Of a stretch of 6,868 bases of DNA, positions 1 through 6,059 are shown one piece after another; within the stretch, counting starts at the first letter, position 1; each line of letters opens with the position of its first letter. Under the pieces are notes generated by a model. The model was not told the DNA's origin, did no database searches, and saw only the letters and a list, made by a program, of their open reading frames with translations. A program made the position numbers and the translations under genes. The stretch comes from Rhodospirillaceae bacterium (lineage in GTDB: Bacteria > Pseudomonadota > Alphaproteobacteria > UBA828): contig JAPPKP010000048.1 of NCBI GenBank assembly GCA_028819955.1, positions 1 to 6,868 on the forward strand, in the 5' to 3' direction.

Positions 1-1
1 G

Positions 2-1420
2 CTCTCGCAGGCGCTGAAGCGCGTGGTCGAGGGCGAGTTCGCCTGGGTCAGCGTGCGGGGCGAGGTCTCGGGCTTCAAGCGCGCCGCGTCGGGTCACCTC
101 TATTTCTCGCTCAAGGATGCAGATGCGGTGCTCGACGCCGTCTGCTGGCGGGGCGTCGCCGGCAGGCTCGGGATCGCACCGGAGGACGGGCTCGAGGTCG
201 TCGCCACCGGCAAGATCAGCACCTATCCGGGCCGTTCCCGCTACCAGATCGTGGTTGAGCGGCTGGAGCTTTCCGGCGCCGGCGCCCTGCTCGCGCTATT
301 GGAGGCGCGCAAGAAGGCACTCGCCGCCGAGGGCCTGTTCGACGAAGCGCGCAAGCGCGAGCTGCCGTACCTGCCGGAGACTGTGGGCGTCGTGACCTCG
401 CCCACGGGCGCCGTGATTCGCGACATCCTGCACCGTTTGCGCGACCGCTTCCCGCGCCGGGTGCTGGTCTGGCCGGTCACGGTCCAGGGTGCCGGCGCGG
501 CAGAGGAGATCGCCGCCGCCATCGGGGGATTCAACCGCCTCGACGCGGGCGGGGCGGTACCGCGGCCCGATGTGCTGATCGTCGCCCGCGGCGGCGGCAG
601 CCTGGAGGACCTCTGGGCCTTCAACGAGGAGGTCGTGGTGCGCGCCGCGGCGGCGAGCGAAATCCCCCTGATATCCGCCGTGGGTCACGAGACCGACGTG
701 ACGCTGATCGACCTCGCCGCTGATCGCCGGGCGCCGACGCCGACCGCCGCAGCCGAGATGGCGGTGCCGGTGCGCGCCGACCTGCTGGAGCGCACGCGGA
801 CCCTGGAGCATCGCCTCGGCGCATCGTTCCGCCGGCAGATCGCCGAGCGGCGCGCGCGGGTGGATGGGCTCGGGCGCGGACTGCCGGCGGCGCGGGACCG
901 GCTCACGACCGCGAGCCAGCGGCTCGACGACTGGTCGGAACGTCTCGCGCGAGGGGCACGGGGCCGGCTTGCGGCGGAGCGCCGAACCGTCGGCCGGCTC
1001 AGGCCGCTCAGGCCGCGCCAGCTCCTCGCGCTCAAGCGTCAGCAGCTCGCGCACGCCGCCGGGCGCCTCGCGGCCGACCGCCCCACCGGGCGCATCGCGG
1101 AGGCGCGACAGATGAGCGCAGTGTTGGCGGAGCGGCTCGCTCGCGCCGGGCGGGCGGCCTTGAGCGAGCGGGCGGCGCGGATCGAGGCCGCCGCGCGCCT
1201 GCTGGAAAGCTTTTCCTACCGGGGCGTGCTCGCACGCGGCTATGCGGTGGTGCGCGATGAGCGCGAGCGCCCGCTCACCAGCGCCGGGGATGTGAAGTCG
1301 GGCTCCGCGCTCTCTCTCGAATTCCACGACGGCCGCGCCGCCGCCCGCGCCGCCGCCGAACCCAAGCCCCGCAAGGCGAAGCCGGAGAACGACGAGGGCG
1401 GGCAGGCTTCACTGCTATAG
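2..1420 (+). CDS. xseA: Exodeoxyribonuclease VII large subunit, 5'-partial
   Basis: XseA is the catalytic large subunit of exonuclease VII, a cytoplasmic enzyme that joins several XseB small subunits and degrades single-stranded DNA from both ends. The frame is open to the left edge: seven codons (LSQALKR) precede the GTG at 23 and continue the usual N-terminal helix, so the true start is outside the window and GTG 23 is internal. Counting from GTG 23, residues 1-85 form the OB-fold nucleic-acid-binding domain (GHLYFSLKD at 24-32, [12 protein letters not shown] at 68-79). The catalytic domain follows with SPTGAVIRD at 126-134, [13 protein letters not shown] at 189-201 and GHETD at 221-225. 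A long Arg/Ala/Leu-rich stretch at about 250-395 fits the family's coiled-coil arm. LARGYAVV at 403-410 and the C-terminal QASLL are typical of the family ending. GC is very high. It converges on the methyltransferase gene 33 bp away with no obvious terminator. Confidence 0.97.
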   Translation, partial: LSQALKRVVEGEFAWVSVRGEVSGFKRAASGHLYFSLKDADAVLDAVCWRGVAGRLGIAPEDGLEVVATGKISTYPGRSRYQIVVERLELSGAGALLALLEARKKALAAEGLFDEARKRELPYLPETVGVVTSPTGAVIRDILHRLRDRFPRRVLVWPVTVQGAGAAEEIAAAIGGFNRLDAGGAVPRPDVLIVARGGGSLEDLWAFNEEVVVRAAAASEIPLISAVGHETDVTLIDLAADRRAPTPTAAAEMAVPVRADLLERTRTLEHRLGASFRRQIAERRARVDGLGRGLPAARDRLTTASQRLDDWSERLARGARGRLAAERRTVGRLRPLRPRQLLALKRQQLAHAAGRLAADRPTGRIAEARQMSAVLAERLARAGRAALSERAARIEAAARLLESFSYRGVLARGYAVVRDERERPLTSAGDVKSGSALSLEFHDGRAAARAAAEPKPRKAKPENDEGGQASLL

Positions 1421-1453
1421 GCCTGGAAACACCCGTAACCTCGTCATTCTTTG

Positions 1454-2284
1454 CTATTGCAGGGTTTCGGCTGAGGCGACCACCAGCTTGTGATTTCGGC
1501 CAACGACGCTGTCGATCGACGCGAGCGTCAGCCGTGCCGACGGTCGTAACGGCCTCGGGATCACGTCGCGCAGGCTTCCATGGCGGAGGTCGAAGAGCGA
1601 GCCCTGCCGCGCCGCGAACCTATAGAAATAACGGTAGCCGAGCCCGTCGAGCAGGGTCGCGACCCGGAGCCCCGTTTCTCGGCACGACTTGTAGTGCCCC
1701 TCCATCGCGATGACGGGGCGTTGACTGGCCAGTAACGCTTCCGCGCCCGCCAGAACTTGCTCCTCGTGCCGCTCGACATCCATCTTGATGAAGCGGACGT
1801 TATCAAGCCCCAGGGGTCCGGTCAGCCGGTCGAGCGTATCGACCTTGATCGTTATCCCGCCGGGATCGGCGGTGACTCGCGACGCACCGAGATTAGTCTG
1901 ATTGACAGAGAAGTTCAGCTCGCCCGGCCTGTCTGAGAGCCCCATCTCGACCACTTCGACCCTCCGGTCCATCACATTCGCGCGCAGCACGGCCGCCACC
2001 GGAGGGTTCGGCTCGAACGCAACCACTCGGTCGAAATGCGCGGCGAAATAGCGGGAGTGGTTGCCGATGTTGGCGCCGATATCGAGTGCCGTGGCAGGCC
2101 GATCGAGGCGCGGGAACACCTCGCGCGAGAGAGCCTCCAGCTCGCGGCCCTCATAGATTCCATCAAGGATGACGCGCCGGGAGATTAGGTCGCCAAGAAA
2201 CACCGCGCGTACTGCGGGGGTGCGCCTCCCTTCGTACCGGCGTAGCCATTCCCGAGTTGCGCGGCGTAAGATTAGAGAGAGCAT
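1454..2284 (-). CDS. FkbM family SAM-dependent methyltransferase
   Basis: This 276-residue protein belongs to the FkbM methyltransferase family, which transfers methyl groups from S-adenosylmethionine, often to hydroxyls of sugars in surface polysaccharides or of secondary metabolites. SAM motif I is ALDIGANIGNHS at 67-78, the acidic loop that binds the SAM ribose is EPNP at 91-94, and the FkbM block FIKMDVERHEEQVLAGA lies at 165-181 followed by VIAMEGH at 191-197. The length matches the family. The N-terminus is basic (RRATREWLRRYEGRR), with no signal peptide or membrane segment, so a cytoplasmic or membrane-associated enzyme is likely. ATG 2284 is the first start in the frame; an AAGGA lies about 12 nt upstream, which is rather far. 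The gene is divergent from the GT25 gene and next to a second glycosyltransferase, which suggests methylation of a lipopolysaccharide sugar. That role and the acceptor are inferred; only the family is clear. Confidence 0.9.
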   Translation of the reverse strand: MLSLILRRATREWLRRYEGRRTPAVRAVFLGDLISRRVILDGIYEGRELEALSREVFPRLDRPATALDIGANIGNHSRYFAAHFDRVVAFEPNPPVAAVLRANVMDRRVEVVEMGLSDRPGELNFSVNQTNLGASRVTADPGGITIKVDTLDRLTGPLGLDNVRFIKMDVERHEEQVLAGAEALLASQRPVIAMEGHYKSCRETGLRVATLLDGLGYRYFYRFAARQGSLFDLRHGSLRDVIPRPLRPSARLTLASIDSVVGRNHKLVVASAETLQ

Positions 2285-2607
2285 GTGCAGTGGTGTTCCT
2301 TATTGAATCCCGTTACGCGGTGTAGGAGAGTAGCGTTCTTTATGGTATCCGGCGGGCAGGCTAGGACGTTCGGGTCGCTGCAGCGGACTGCCTGACGGTC
2401 AGATTGTCGTTCTCCGAAGCGATGAATTCCAGCGCCATGAGGGTCCCTCAGTCGGCCGACTCGCAATTGCGGCGACTGTGTCCAGGCACTTTGGAACATA
2501 ATACCGGCGAGCAACACGCCGAATCACACCTTGCTGCGCTCAAGAATTCTAGAAGTCTGCGCATCCGATGGGATAGGATGGTTCCTGCAACGGAATGGCC
2601 TTCGATC
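2285..2607. promoter_or_regulatory. Divergent intergenic spacer (FkbM / GT25)
   Basis: These 323 bp separate the divergent FkbM (-) and GT25 (+) genes and should carry promoters for both. I could not pick out convincing -35/-10 pairs by eye. From 2404 the GT25 frame stays open, but the 68 codons before ATG 2608 encode low-quality sequence with no resemblance to the family, so I treat them as non-coding or at most a minor N-terminal extension. The most structured part is the palindrome cluster at 2449-2478, listed separately. No RNA gene or mobile-element end was recognised. Confidence 0.45.
2449..2478. repeat. Clustered palindromes, possible operator
   Basis: Two perfect palindromes lie side by side: AGTCGGCCGACT at 2450-2461 and CGCAATTGCG at 2462-2471. 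The outer hexamers CAGTCG (2449-2454) and CGACTG (2473-2478) also form an inverted pair around the whole cluster. The position in a divergent spacer, 130-160 bp before the GT25 start, would suit a regulator site or a structured leader. No known operator consensus was recognised and chance cannot be excluded. The sequence symmetry is seen; the function is inferred. Confidence 0.35.
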
Positions 2608-3363
2608 ATGTCATTACCTGCATTTGTCATTAATCTGGACCGCAGCACAGATCGGTGGAAGCTGATCCGGGAAAACCTTGATGAGATCGGACTGAAAGCA
2701 ACGCGCATCGTCGCCATAGATGGGCTGTGTCTCCCGGATGACCCGTCGACTAGGCTCTTGGGTGCGGGGACTGTCGCCTGCGCCCTAAGCCACTACAAGG
2801 CGATGGCTGCGTTCCTCAAATGTGCCGCGCCGGCGGCGCTCATTCTGGAAGACGATGCCGATGTTGGCCCATCCGTTCCGTCGATAATCCAGTCGCTGGA
2901 TTGGTGGCCACGAGGTCACGGTCTCGTTCAATTGATAAGTGAGAAACTGGCCGGGAATCGGATATGGCTCGGGCACTCCATTGGGCTCACGCCGGATGGG
3001 CGTACGGTGCACCCGATCGTCTACAAGCGCATGTACGGCCATGGCTACCTGATCGATCGCGATACCGCAGAGCAAGTACTGGCCATCGCGCCCGACGTGC
3101 CAATGCCGATCGACCATCTGCTGTTCCACGTGGTCAATTCGCAGCTCGCGCGGCGCGCGCGACCGCTACAAGTGGTTCCAGGTGTAGTTCGAGCTCGTCC
3201 CTTTGAGCAGGTGGGCTCCGACATCCAAACCAGCGGCTGGGTCAAGTCGCCTCGGTCAGTGTGGAAACCCGGCCATTTCGTTCGTCTGAATCATCTGTTG
3301 TTAAGGGTATGGGCCTTGGTGACGGGGCGGGTGCAGCGTGTTCATGTGCCGTTTAAGGGCTGA
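2608..3363 (+). CDS. Glycosyltransferase family 25 (LPS type)
   Basis: This 251-residue protein is a family-25 glycosyltransferase, the group that includes Gram-negative lipooligosaccharide galactosyltransferases, which add a sugar from a nucleotide-sugar donor to the LPS core or outer sugars at the cytoplasmic face of the inner membrane. The opening strand FVINLDRSTDRW is at 6-17, followed by TRIVAIDG at 32-39, the helix ACALSHYKAM at 57-66, and the metal-binding acidic motif LILEDDAD at 78-85, where EDD is the family hallmark. PIDHLL at 167-172 fits the later family segment with a conserved aspartate. The C-terminal 25 residues are basic and hydrophobic and may touch the membrane. ATG 2608 was chosen because the family begins just before the FVINLDRS strand. 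ATG 2578 (ten residues longer) and 2404 (68 longer) are in frame, and none has a strong ribosome binding site. Base composition is intermediate between the GC-rich flanks and the LpcC-like gene. Donor and acceptor cannot be told. Confidence 0.9.
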   Translation: MSLPAFVINLDRSTDRWKLIRENLDEIGLKATRIVAIDGLCLPDDPSTRLLGAGTVACALSHYKAMAAFLKCAAPAALILEDDADVGPSVPSIIQSLDWWPRGHGLVQLISEKLAGNRIWLGHSIGLTPDGRTVHPIVYKRMYGHGYLIDRDTAEQVLAIAPDVPMPIDHLLFHVVNSQLARRARPLQVVPGVVRARPFEQVGSDIQTSGWVKSPRSVWKPGHFVRLNHLLLRVWALVTGRVQRVHVPFKG

Positions 3364-3470
3364 CGTCGCAGATTCGTTCTGGTCATCATGTCTCACAAGG
3401 GCTTTGATCGTAAGCTGCCCGCTGGTGTATTCACCCTTGCAGAAGCTTCCCGCCGAACTGTGGGAACGAC

Positions 3471-3956
3471 ATGTGGTATTGGCACGGATCCGGTTTATCC
3501 CCGGCAGGAGCACTGGCGGCCATATCAGCGGTGCGGCGGTGCCTGGGTGCTTTGCGTCGACATAGCATTTTGGTGAGTGAAACGGTGTCCCGCTGTAACC
3601 AGCTTTGGATGGCCCTGCAGCCGTTCCGTACTGCGCTGGGTTCGATTGACGCGCACCTAATTTTTGCCCTGAACGGCAACATCACTCGCGGCTGCGTGTT
3701 CTTCTGCTTCTGGCTTCTGGTCTCGCGTAAGGAGCGATTTCAGCGCATGAGTGCGGTGGAGCTCGCGCCCCGGTCGACGAATATGCTACGTGATCTTGAC
3801 GCGCTGACCCAGACTACGACGGAGACTACGACGGAGAACGAAGCCAAGCGTCTTCTTGTACGATCTTTCGCCCAGAAAGTCTCGCGAGCCATCATGCCCT
3901 TTCCGCGCTCACGGTTTCTGGTCCCCATACCCCATCTCGAACAGCACTCATTATGA
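3471..3956 (+). CDS. Doubtful hypothetical ORF, possible gene remnant
   Basis: This 161-codon ORF is unrecognised. It has no visible ribosome binding site at ATG 3471; GTG 3573 and ATG 3747 are alternative in-frame starts. Residues 59-72 (IDAHLIFALNGNIT) and the short hydrophobic run CVFFCFWLLVS at 75-85 faintly recall the N-terminus of PAP2-type membrane phosphatases. The active-site motifs of that family are absent, so this would be a truncated relic at best and may be coincidence. TTTETTTE at 115-122 comes from a 12-bp tandem repeat. The C-terminal third is basic with a proline-containing end. Its TGA (3954-3956) lies in the same frame as, and one codon before, the LpcC-like ATG at 3960, so reinitiation could couple the two. 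It may equally be non-coding. Confidence 0.25.
   Translation: MWYWHGSGLSPAGALAAISAVRRCLGALRRHSILVSETVSRCNQLWMALQPFRTALGSIDAHLIFALNGNITRGCVFFCFWLLVSRKERFQRMSAVELAPRSTNMLRDLDALTQTTTETTTENEAKRLLVRSFAQKVSRAIMPFPRSRFLVPIPHLEQHSL
3811..3834. repeat. 12-bp perfect tandem duplication
   Basis: AGACTACGACGG occurs twice head to tail (3811-3822 and 3823-3834), followed by a partial third unit AGAACG. It keeps the reading frame of the doubtful ORF, giving TTTETTTE. It looks like a simple replication-slippage duplication. Confidence 0.8.
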
Positions 3957-3959
3957 CAC

Positions 3960-5018
3960 ATGTTAGCTGAAGACCTGAATGGTGTAGATCTAATTGTTAC
4001 CAATATGCACCGAAACTTCACCGGTGTAACTTCTACAACGGTGGCCGTTGTACTCAATCAAGAGAAGAAATACAGAATGTTTATCGCCGGCCGAGCATTG
4101 CCCGGCTGCCAAAGTTCGATCTCTTTGAGACGAGCAATCCTGTGTTCGCGAAGACCTACACCAGGCCATCGGCATGTCTTATGGCACGTTAGAAGAAACA
4201 ATGAAATGCGCGTGGCCCTCTTTGCTCGAGATGTATTAGGACTTCCGATCCGAACTGTATTTACATCCGCTGCACAACGCCGCCATTCAACCATACCTAG
4301 ATGGCTGATTTCCCGAATGGACGCGGTGATTGCTACCAGTGAAACCGCAGCCTCGTATGTGCCAAATGTGCGCGCAGTAGTTCATCACGGTGTGGATACC
4401 GATAGATTCTACCCTGCCACGAACCGTCTGTCGGCCTGGAGGAAGCTGGGGTATCCAGGAAAATTTGGTGTTGCGACAATTGGTCGAATCCGGCCGGAAA
4501 AGGGCACCGATATATTTGTCGATGCCATGATCCGAATTCTTCCTGAGTTTCCCGAAGTTACGGCCCTCATTATAGGAAAGGTCTCCCCTTCACAACGCCG
4601 CTATCAAGGGGAGCTTCGGCGGAGGATTGACGCCGCGGGATTAACGCAAAGAGTACTCTTTACGGGAGAGGTATCTTGGATTCAGCTACCGGACATTATG
4701 CGAAGCTTATCCCTGCTGATCGCGCCACCACGCTACGAAGGATACGGGTTGACCCCGCTGGAGGCCATGGCTAGCGGTGTGCCGGTCGTTGCTACCGATC
4801 GAGGTCATTTTTCTGCTTTTATCGGCAATAATGAAGCTGGAGCACTGGTCGATACGCCGGATCCATCGCAGATCGCAAGTGCCGTGACTGCTCTAATTGG
4901 CAACCCAATCGAAATGAAACGGAGGAGTTTACAAGCAAGAAGACGTGCTGTTGGCTCATTTAATGTGAATTCTGAAATAGACGGCATCCACAAAGTTTAT
5001 GAAGAACTATGGACGTAG
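3960..5018 (+). CDS. lpcC: LpcC-like lipopolysaccharide core glycosyltransferase (GT4)
   Basis: This 352-residue family-4 glycosyltransferase has a GT-B fold and resembles rhizobial LpcC, which transfers mannose from GDP-mannose to the lipopolysaccharide inner core. The N-terminal acceptor domain carries the LpcC-type blocks MHRNFTGVTST at 16-26, LWHVRRNNEM at 74-83, FTSAAQRRHS at 101-110 and RMDAVIATSE at 119-128. The C-terminal donor domain carries HHGVDTDRF at 142-150, GRIRPEKGTD at 175-184, and the retaining-GT4 E-x7-E motif with E260 and E268 in RYEGYGLTPLEAM, then ASGVPVVATD at 271-280. Both domains look complete and there is no signal peptide, so it should act at the cytoplasmic face of the inner membrane. 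ATG 3960 fits the family's N-terminus, but no Shine-Dalgarno is visible. The preceding frame ends at 3956, so translation may depend on coupling. GC is the lowest in the window, with frequent AT-rich codons such as ATA, TTA and AGA, suggesting acquisition. The family is secure; mannose specificity is inferred. Confidence 0.88.
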   Translation: MLAEDLNGVDLIVTNMHRNFTGVTSTTVAVVLNQEKKYRMFIAGRALPGCQSSISLRRAILCSRRPTPGHRHVLWHVRRNNEMRVALFARDVLGLPIRTVFTSAAQRRHSTIPRWLISRMDAVIATSETAASYVPNVRAVVHHGVDTDRFYPATNRLSAWRKLGYPGKFGVATIGRIRPEKGTDIFVDAMIRILPEFPEVTALIIGKVSPSQRRYQGELRRRIDAAGLTQRVLFTGEVSWIQLPDIMRSLSLLIAPPRYEGYGLTPLEAMASGVPVVATDRGHFSAFIGNNEAGALVDTPDPSQIASAVTALIGNPIEMKRRSLQARRRAVGSFNVNSEIDGIHKVYEELWT

Positions 5019-5076
5019 GTCGCGACCCGGCGGCGATTTGTACAGGTAGGACAAGCGACTAAATCCCTACTCGAGG

Positions 5077-5985
5077 CTAACCCGCCGCTTCGAGCCAGTG
5101 GCGTGCGATCTCCTCGCGGGTTGCGAACCAGACGCCCTCGTGGGCCTGCGCGTGCTCGATGAAGCGGGCGAGCCCCGCGATCCGGCCGGGGCGGCCGATC
5201 ATGCGGGCGTGGAGCCCGATGGACATCATCTTCGGACAGGCGGCGGACTCCTTGTAGAGCGTGTCGAAGCTGTCCCTCAGGTACTGGTAGAAGTGCTCGG
5301 CGGTGATGAAGCCCGGCGTCGACCAGAAGCAGAAGTCATTGGCATCCGGCGTATAGGGCACCACCAGGTGGCGCTTGCCCGAGACCTCCACGAAGTAGGG
5401 CAGGTCGTCGTTGTAGGCGTCGGAGTCGTAGATGAAGCCGCCCTCGTCGACCACCAGCTCGCGGGTGTGGACCGAGGGGCCGAAGCGGCAGTACCAACCC
5501 ACCGGCCGCTTGCCGCAGGTGCGCTCGAAGGATTCGACGGCAAGCCGGATGTGCTCGCGCTCCTCCTCCCGCGAGAGGCGGAACACCTCCTCCCAGCGCC
5601 AGCCGTGGCTGCACACCTCGTGGCCACCGGCGACGACGGCGCGGGCGACCTCCGGGTTCTGCTCGAAGGCGACGGCGCAGGCGTAGAAGGTGGACTTGAT
5701 CCCGGTCTCCTCGAAGAGCCGCAGGATGCGCCAGACGCCGGACCGGGAGCCGTACTCGAACATCGATTCCATGGCGAGGTTACGGTAGCCCTCGGGCAGC
5801 GGGTAGTTGCCGAACTCGGTCAGCGTCTCCTGGGTCGGATCGCCCATGGCCTCCGAGTATTCCGAGCCCTCCTCGTAGTTGACCACCACCGAGACCGCCA
5901 GCCGCGCCCCGCCCGGCCACGGTATCGCCGGCGGGTTCGCGCCGTAGCCAACCAGATCGCGACCGCCCGAAGATGTCTCCGCCAT
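5077..5985 (-). CDS. puuE: PuuE-like polysaccharide deacetylase family hydrolase, putative allantoinase
   Basis: This 302-residue protein aligns along its whole length with the PuuE group, a branch of the polysaccharide-deacetylase (NodB-like) fold recruited to hydrolyse allantoin to allantoate in purine breakdown. Seen are DLVGYGANPP at 10-19, WPGGARLAVSVVVNYEEGSE at 23-42, MESMFEYGSRSGVWRIL at 72-88, GHEVCSHGWRW at 121-131, DEGGFIYDSDAYNDDLPYF at 180-198, VPYTPDANDF at 209-218 and MSIGLHARMIGRPGRI at 254-269. No signal peptide is present, which favours a cytoplasmic metabolic enzyme over a cell-wall deacetylase. One region departs from the PuuE pattern I recall: GWYCRFGPSVHTREL at 163-177 replaces GWYTGRTGPNTRRL, so the substrate may differ. 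No other purine-catabolism gene is visible. It lies 74 bp downstream of sat on the same strand and may be co-transcribed, yet it has its own strong ribosome binding site. The group is clear; the reaction is less so. Confidence 0.87.
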   Translation of the reverse strand: MAETSSGGRDLVGYGANPPAIPWPGGARLAVSVVVNYEEGSEYSEAMGDPTQETLTEFGNYPLPEGYRNLAMESMFEYGSRSGVWRILRLFEETGIKSTFYACAVAFEQNPEVARAVVAGGHEVCSHGWRWEEVFRLSREEEREHIRLAVESFERTCGKRPVGWYCRFGPSVHTRELVVDEGGFIYDSDAYNDDLPYFVEVSGKRHLVVPYTPDANDFCFWSTPGFITAEHFYQYLRDSFDTLYKESAACPKMMSIGLHARMIGRPGRIAGLARFIEHAQAHEGVWFATREEIARHWLEAAG

Positions 5986-5990
5986 GATGG

Positions 5991-5996
5991 TCCTCC
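5991..5996 (-). promoter_or_regulatory. Ribosome binding site of the PuuE-like gene
   Basis: Read on the minus strand, GGAGGA lies five bases before the ATG at 5985, a near-ideal Shine-Dalgarno that fixes this start. It is the strongest ribosome binding site in the window. Confidence 0.8.
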
Positions 5997-6017
5997 GTTC
6001 CCAAGCTGCTCCCGCCA

Positions 6018-6035
6018 GGCGCGCGCCTGCGCGCC
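6018..6035. other. GC-rich hairpin between sat and the PuuE-like gene
   Basis: A perfect 7-bp inverted repeat, GGCGCGC / GCGCGCC with a 4-nt loop, lies in the 74-bp spacer after the sat stop. It overlaps a 14-bp perfect palindrome, CAGGCGCGCGCCTG, at 6016-6029. No U-run follows in the minus-strand transcript, so it is not a classical intrinsic terminator. It could protect the sat mRNA end or reduce read-through. In such GC-rich DNA, chance is a real alternative. Confidence 0.35.
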
Positions 6036-6059
6036 TTCCCCGTTAGCCATCATAGAGCG

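Larger units (their letters stand above)
3364..3959. other. Gene-poor gap, possibly decayed coding sequence
   Basis: About 596 bp between the GT25 stop and the LpcC-like start hold no confidently recognisable gene. Several short overlapping frames are open on both strands (+ at 3388-3576 and 3471-3956, - at 3431-3685), but none shows a family pattern I can name. I found no insertion-sequence inverted ends, transposase motifs, tRNA or clear terminator. A 12-bp tandem duplication sits at 3811-3834. The most plausible readings are an eroded gene left by rearrangement of the polysaccharide locus, or one poorly conserved small gene (next entry). Confidence 0.5.

Noticed and set aside
296..1327. 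Long minus-strand open frame (343 codons) opposite xseA
   Set aside because: It is a shadow of the GC-rich xseA codon pattern, with arginine-, alanine- and proline-rich sequence and no family motif.
1421..1453. Possible terminator between the convergent xseA and FkbM genes
   Set aside because: No stem-loop with a T-run could be drawn in the 33 bp.
2361..2438. 25-residue minus-strand ORF starting MALEFIASEND in the divergent spacer
   Set aside because: FIASEN recalls a serine hydroxymethyltransferase segment, but the match is only a few residues, there is no further similarity and no clear ribosome binding site, so chance is likelier.
3364..3600. Insertion-sequence remnant in the gap after GT25
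   Set aside because: All frames were read for transposase motifs and terminal inverted repeats; nothing convincing was found.
5019..5076. Possible terminator between the convergent LpcC-like and PuuE-like genes
   Set aside because: GTCGCGAC at 5019-5026 and a distant GCGAC give only weak symmetry with no T-run on either strand.
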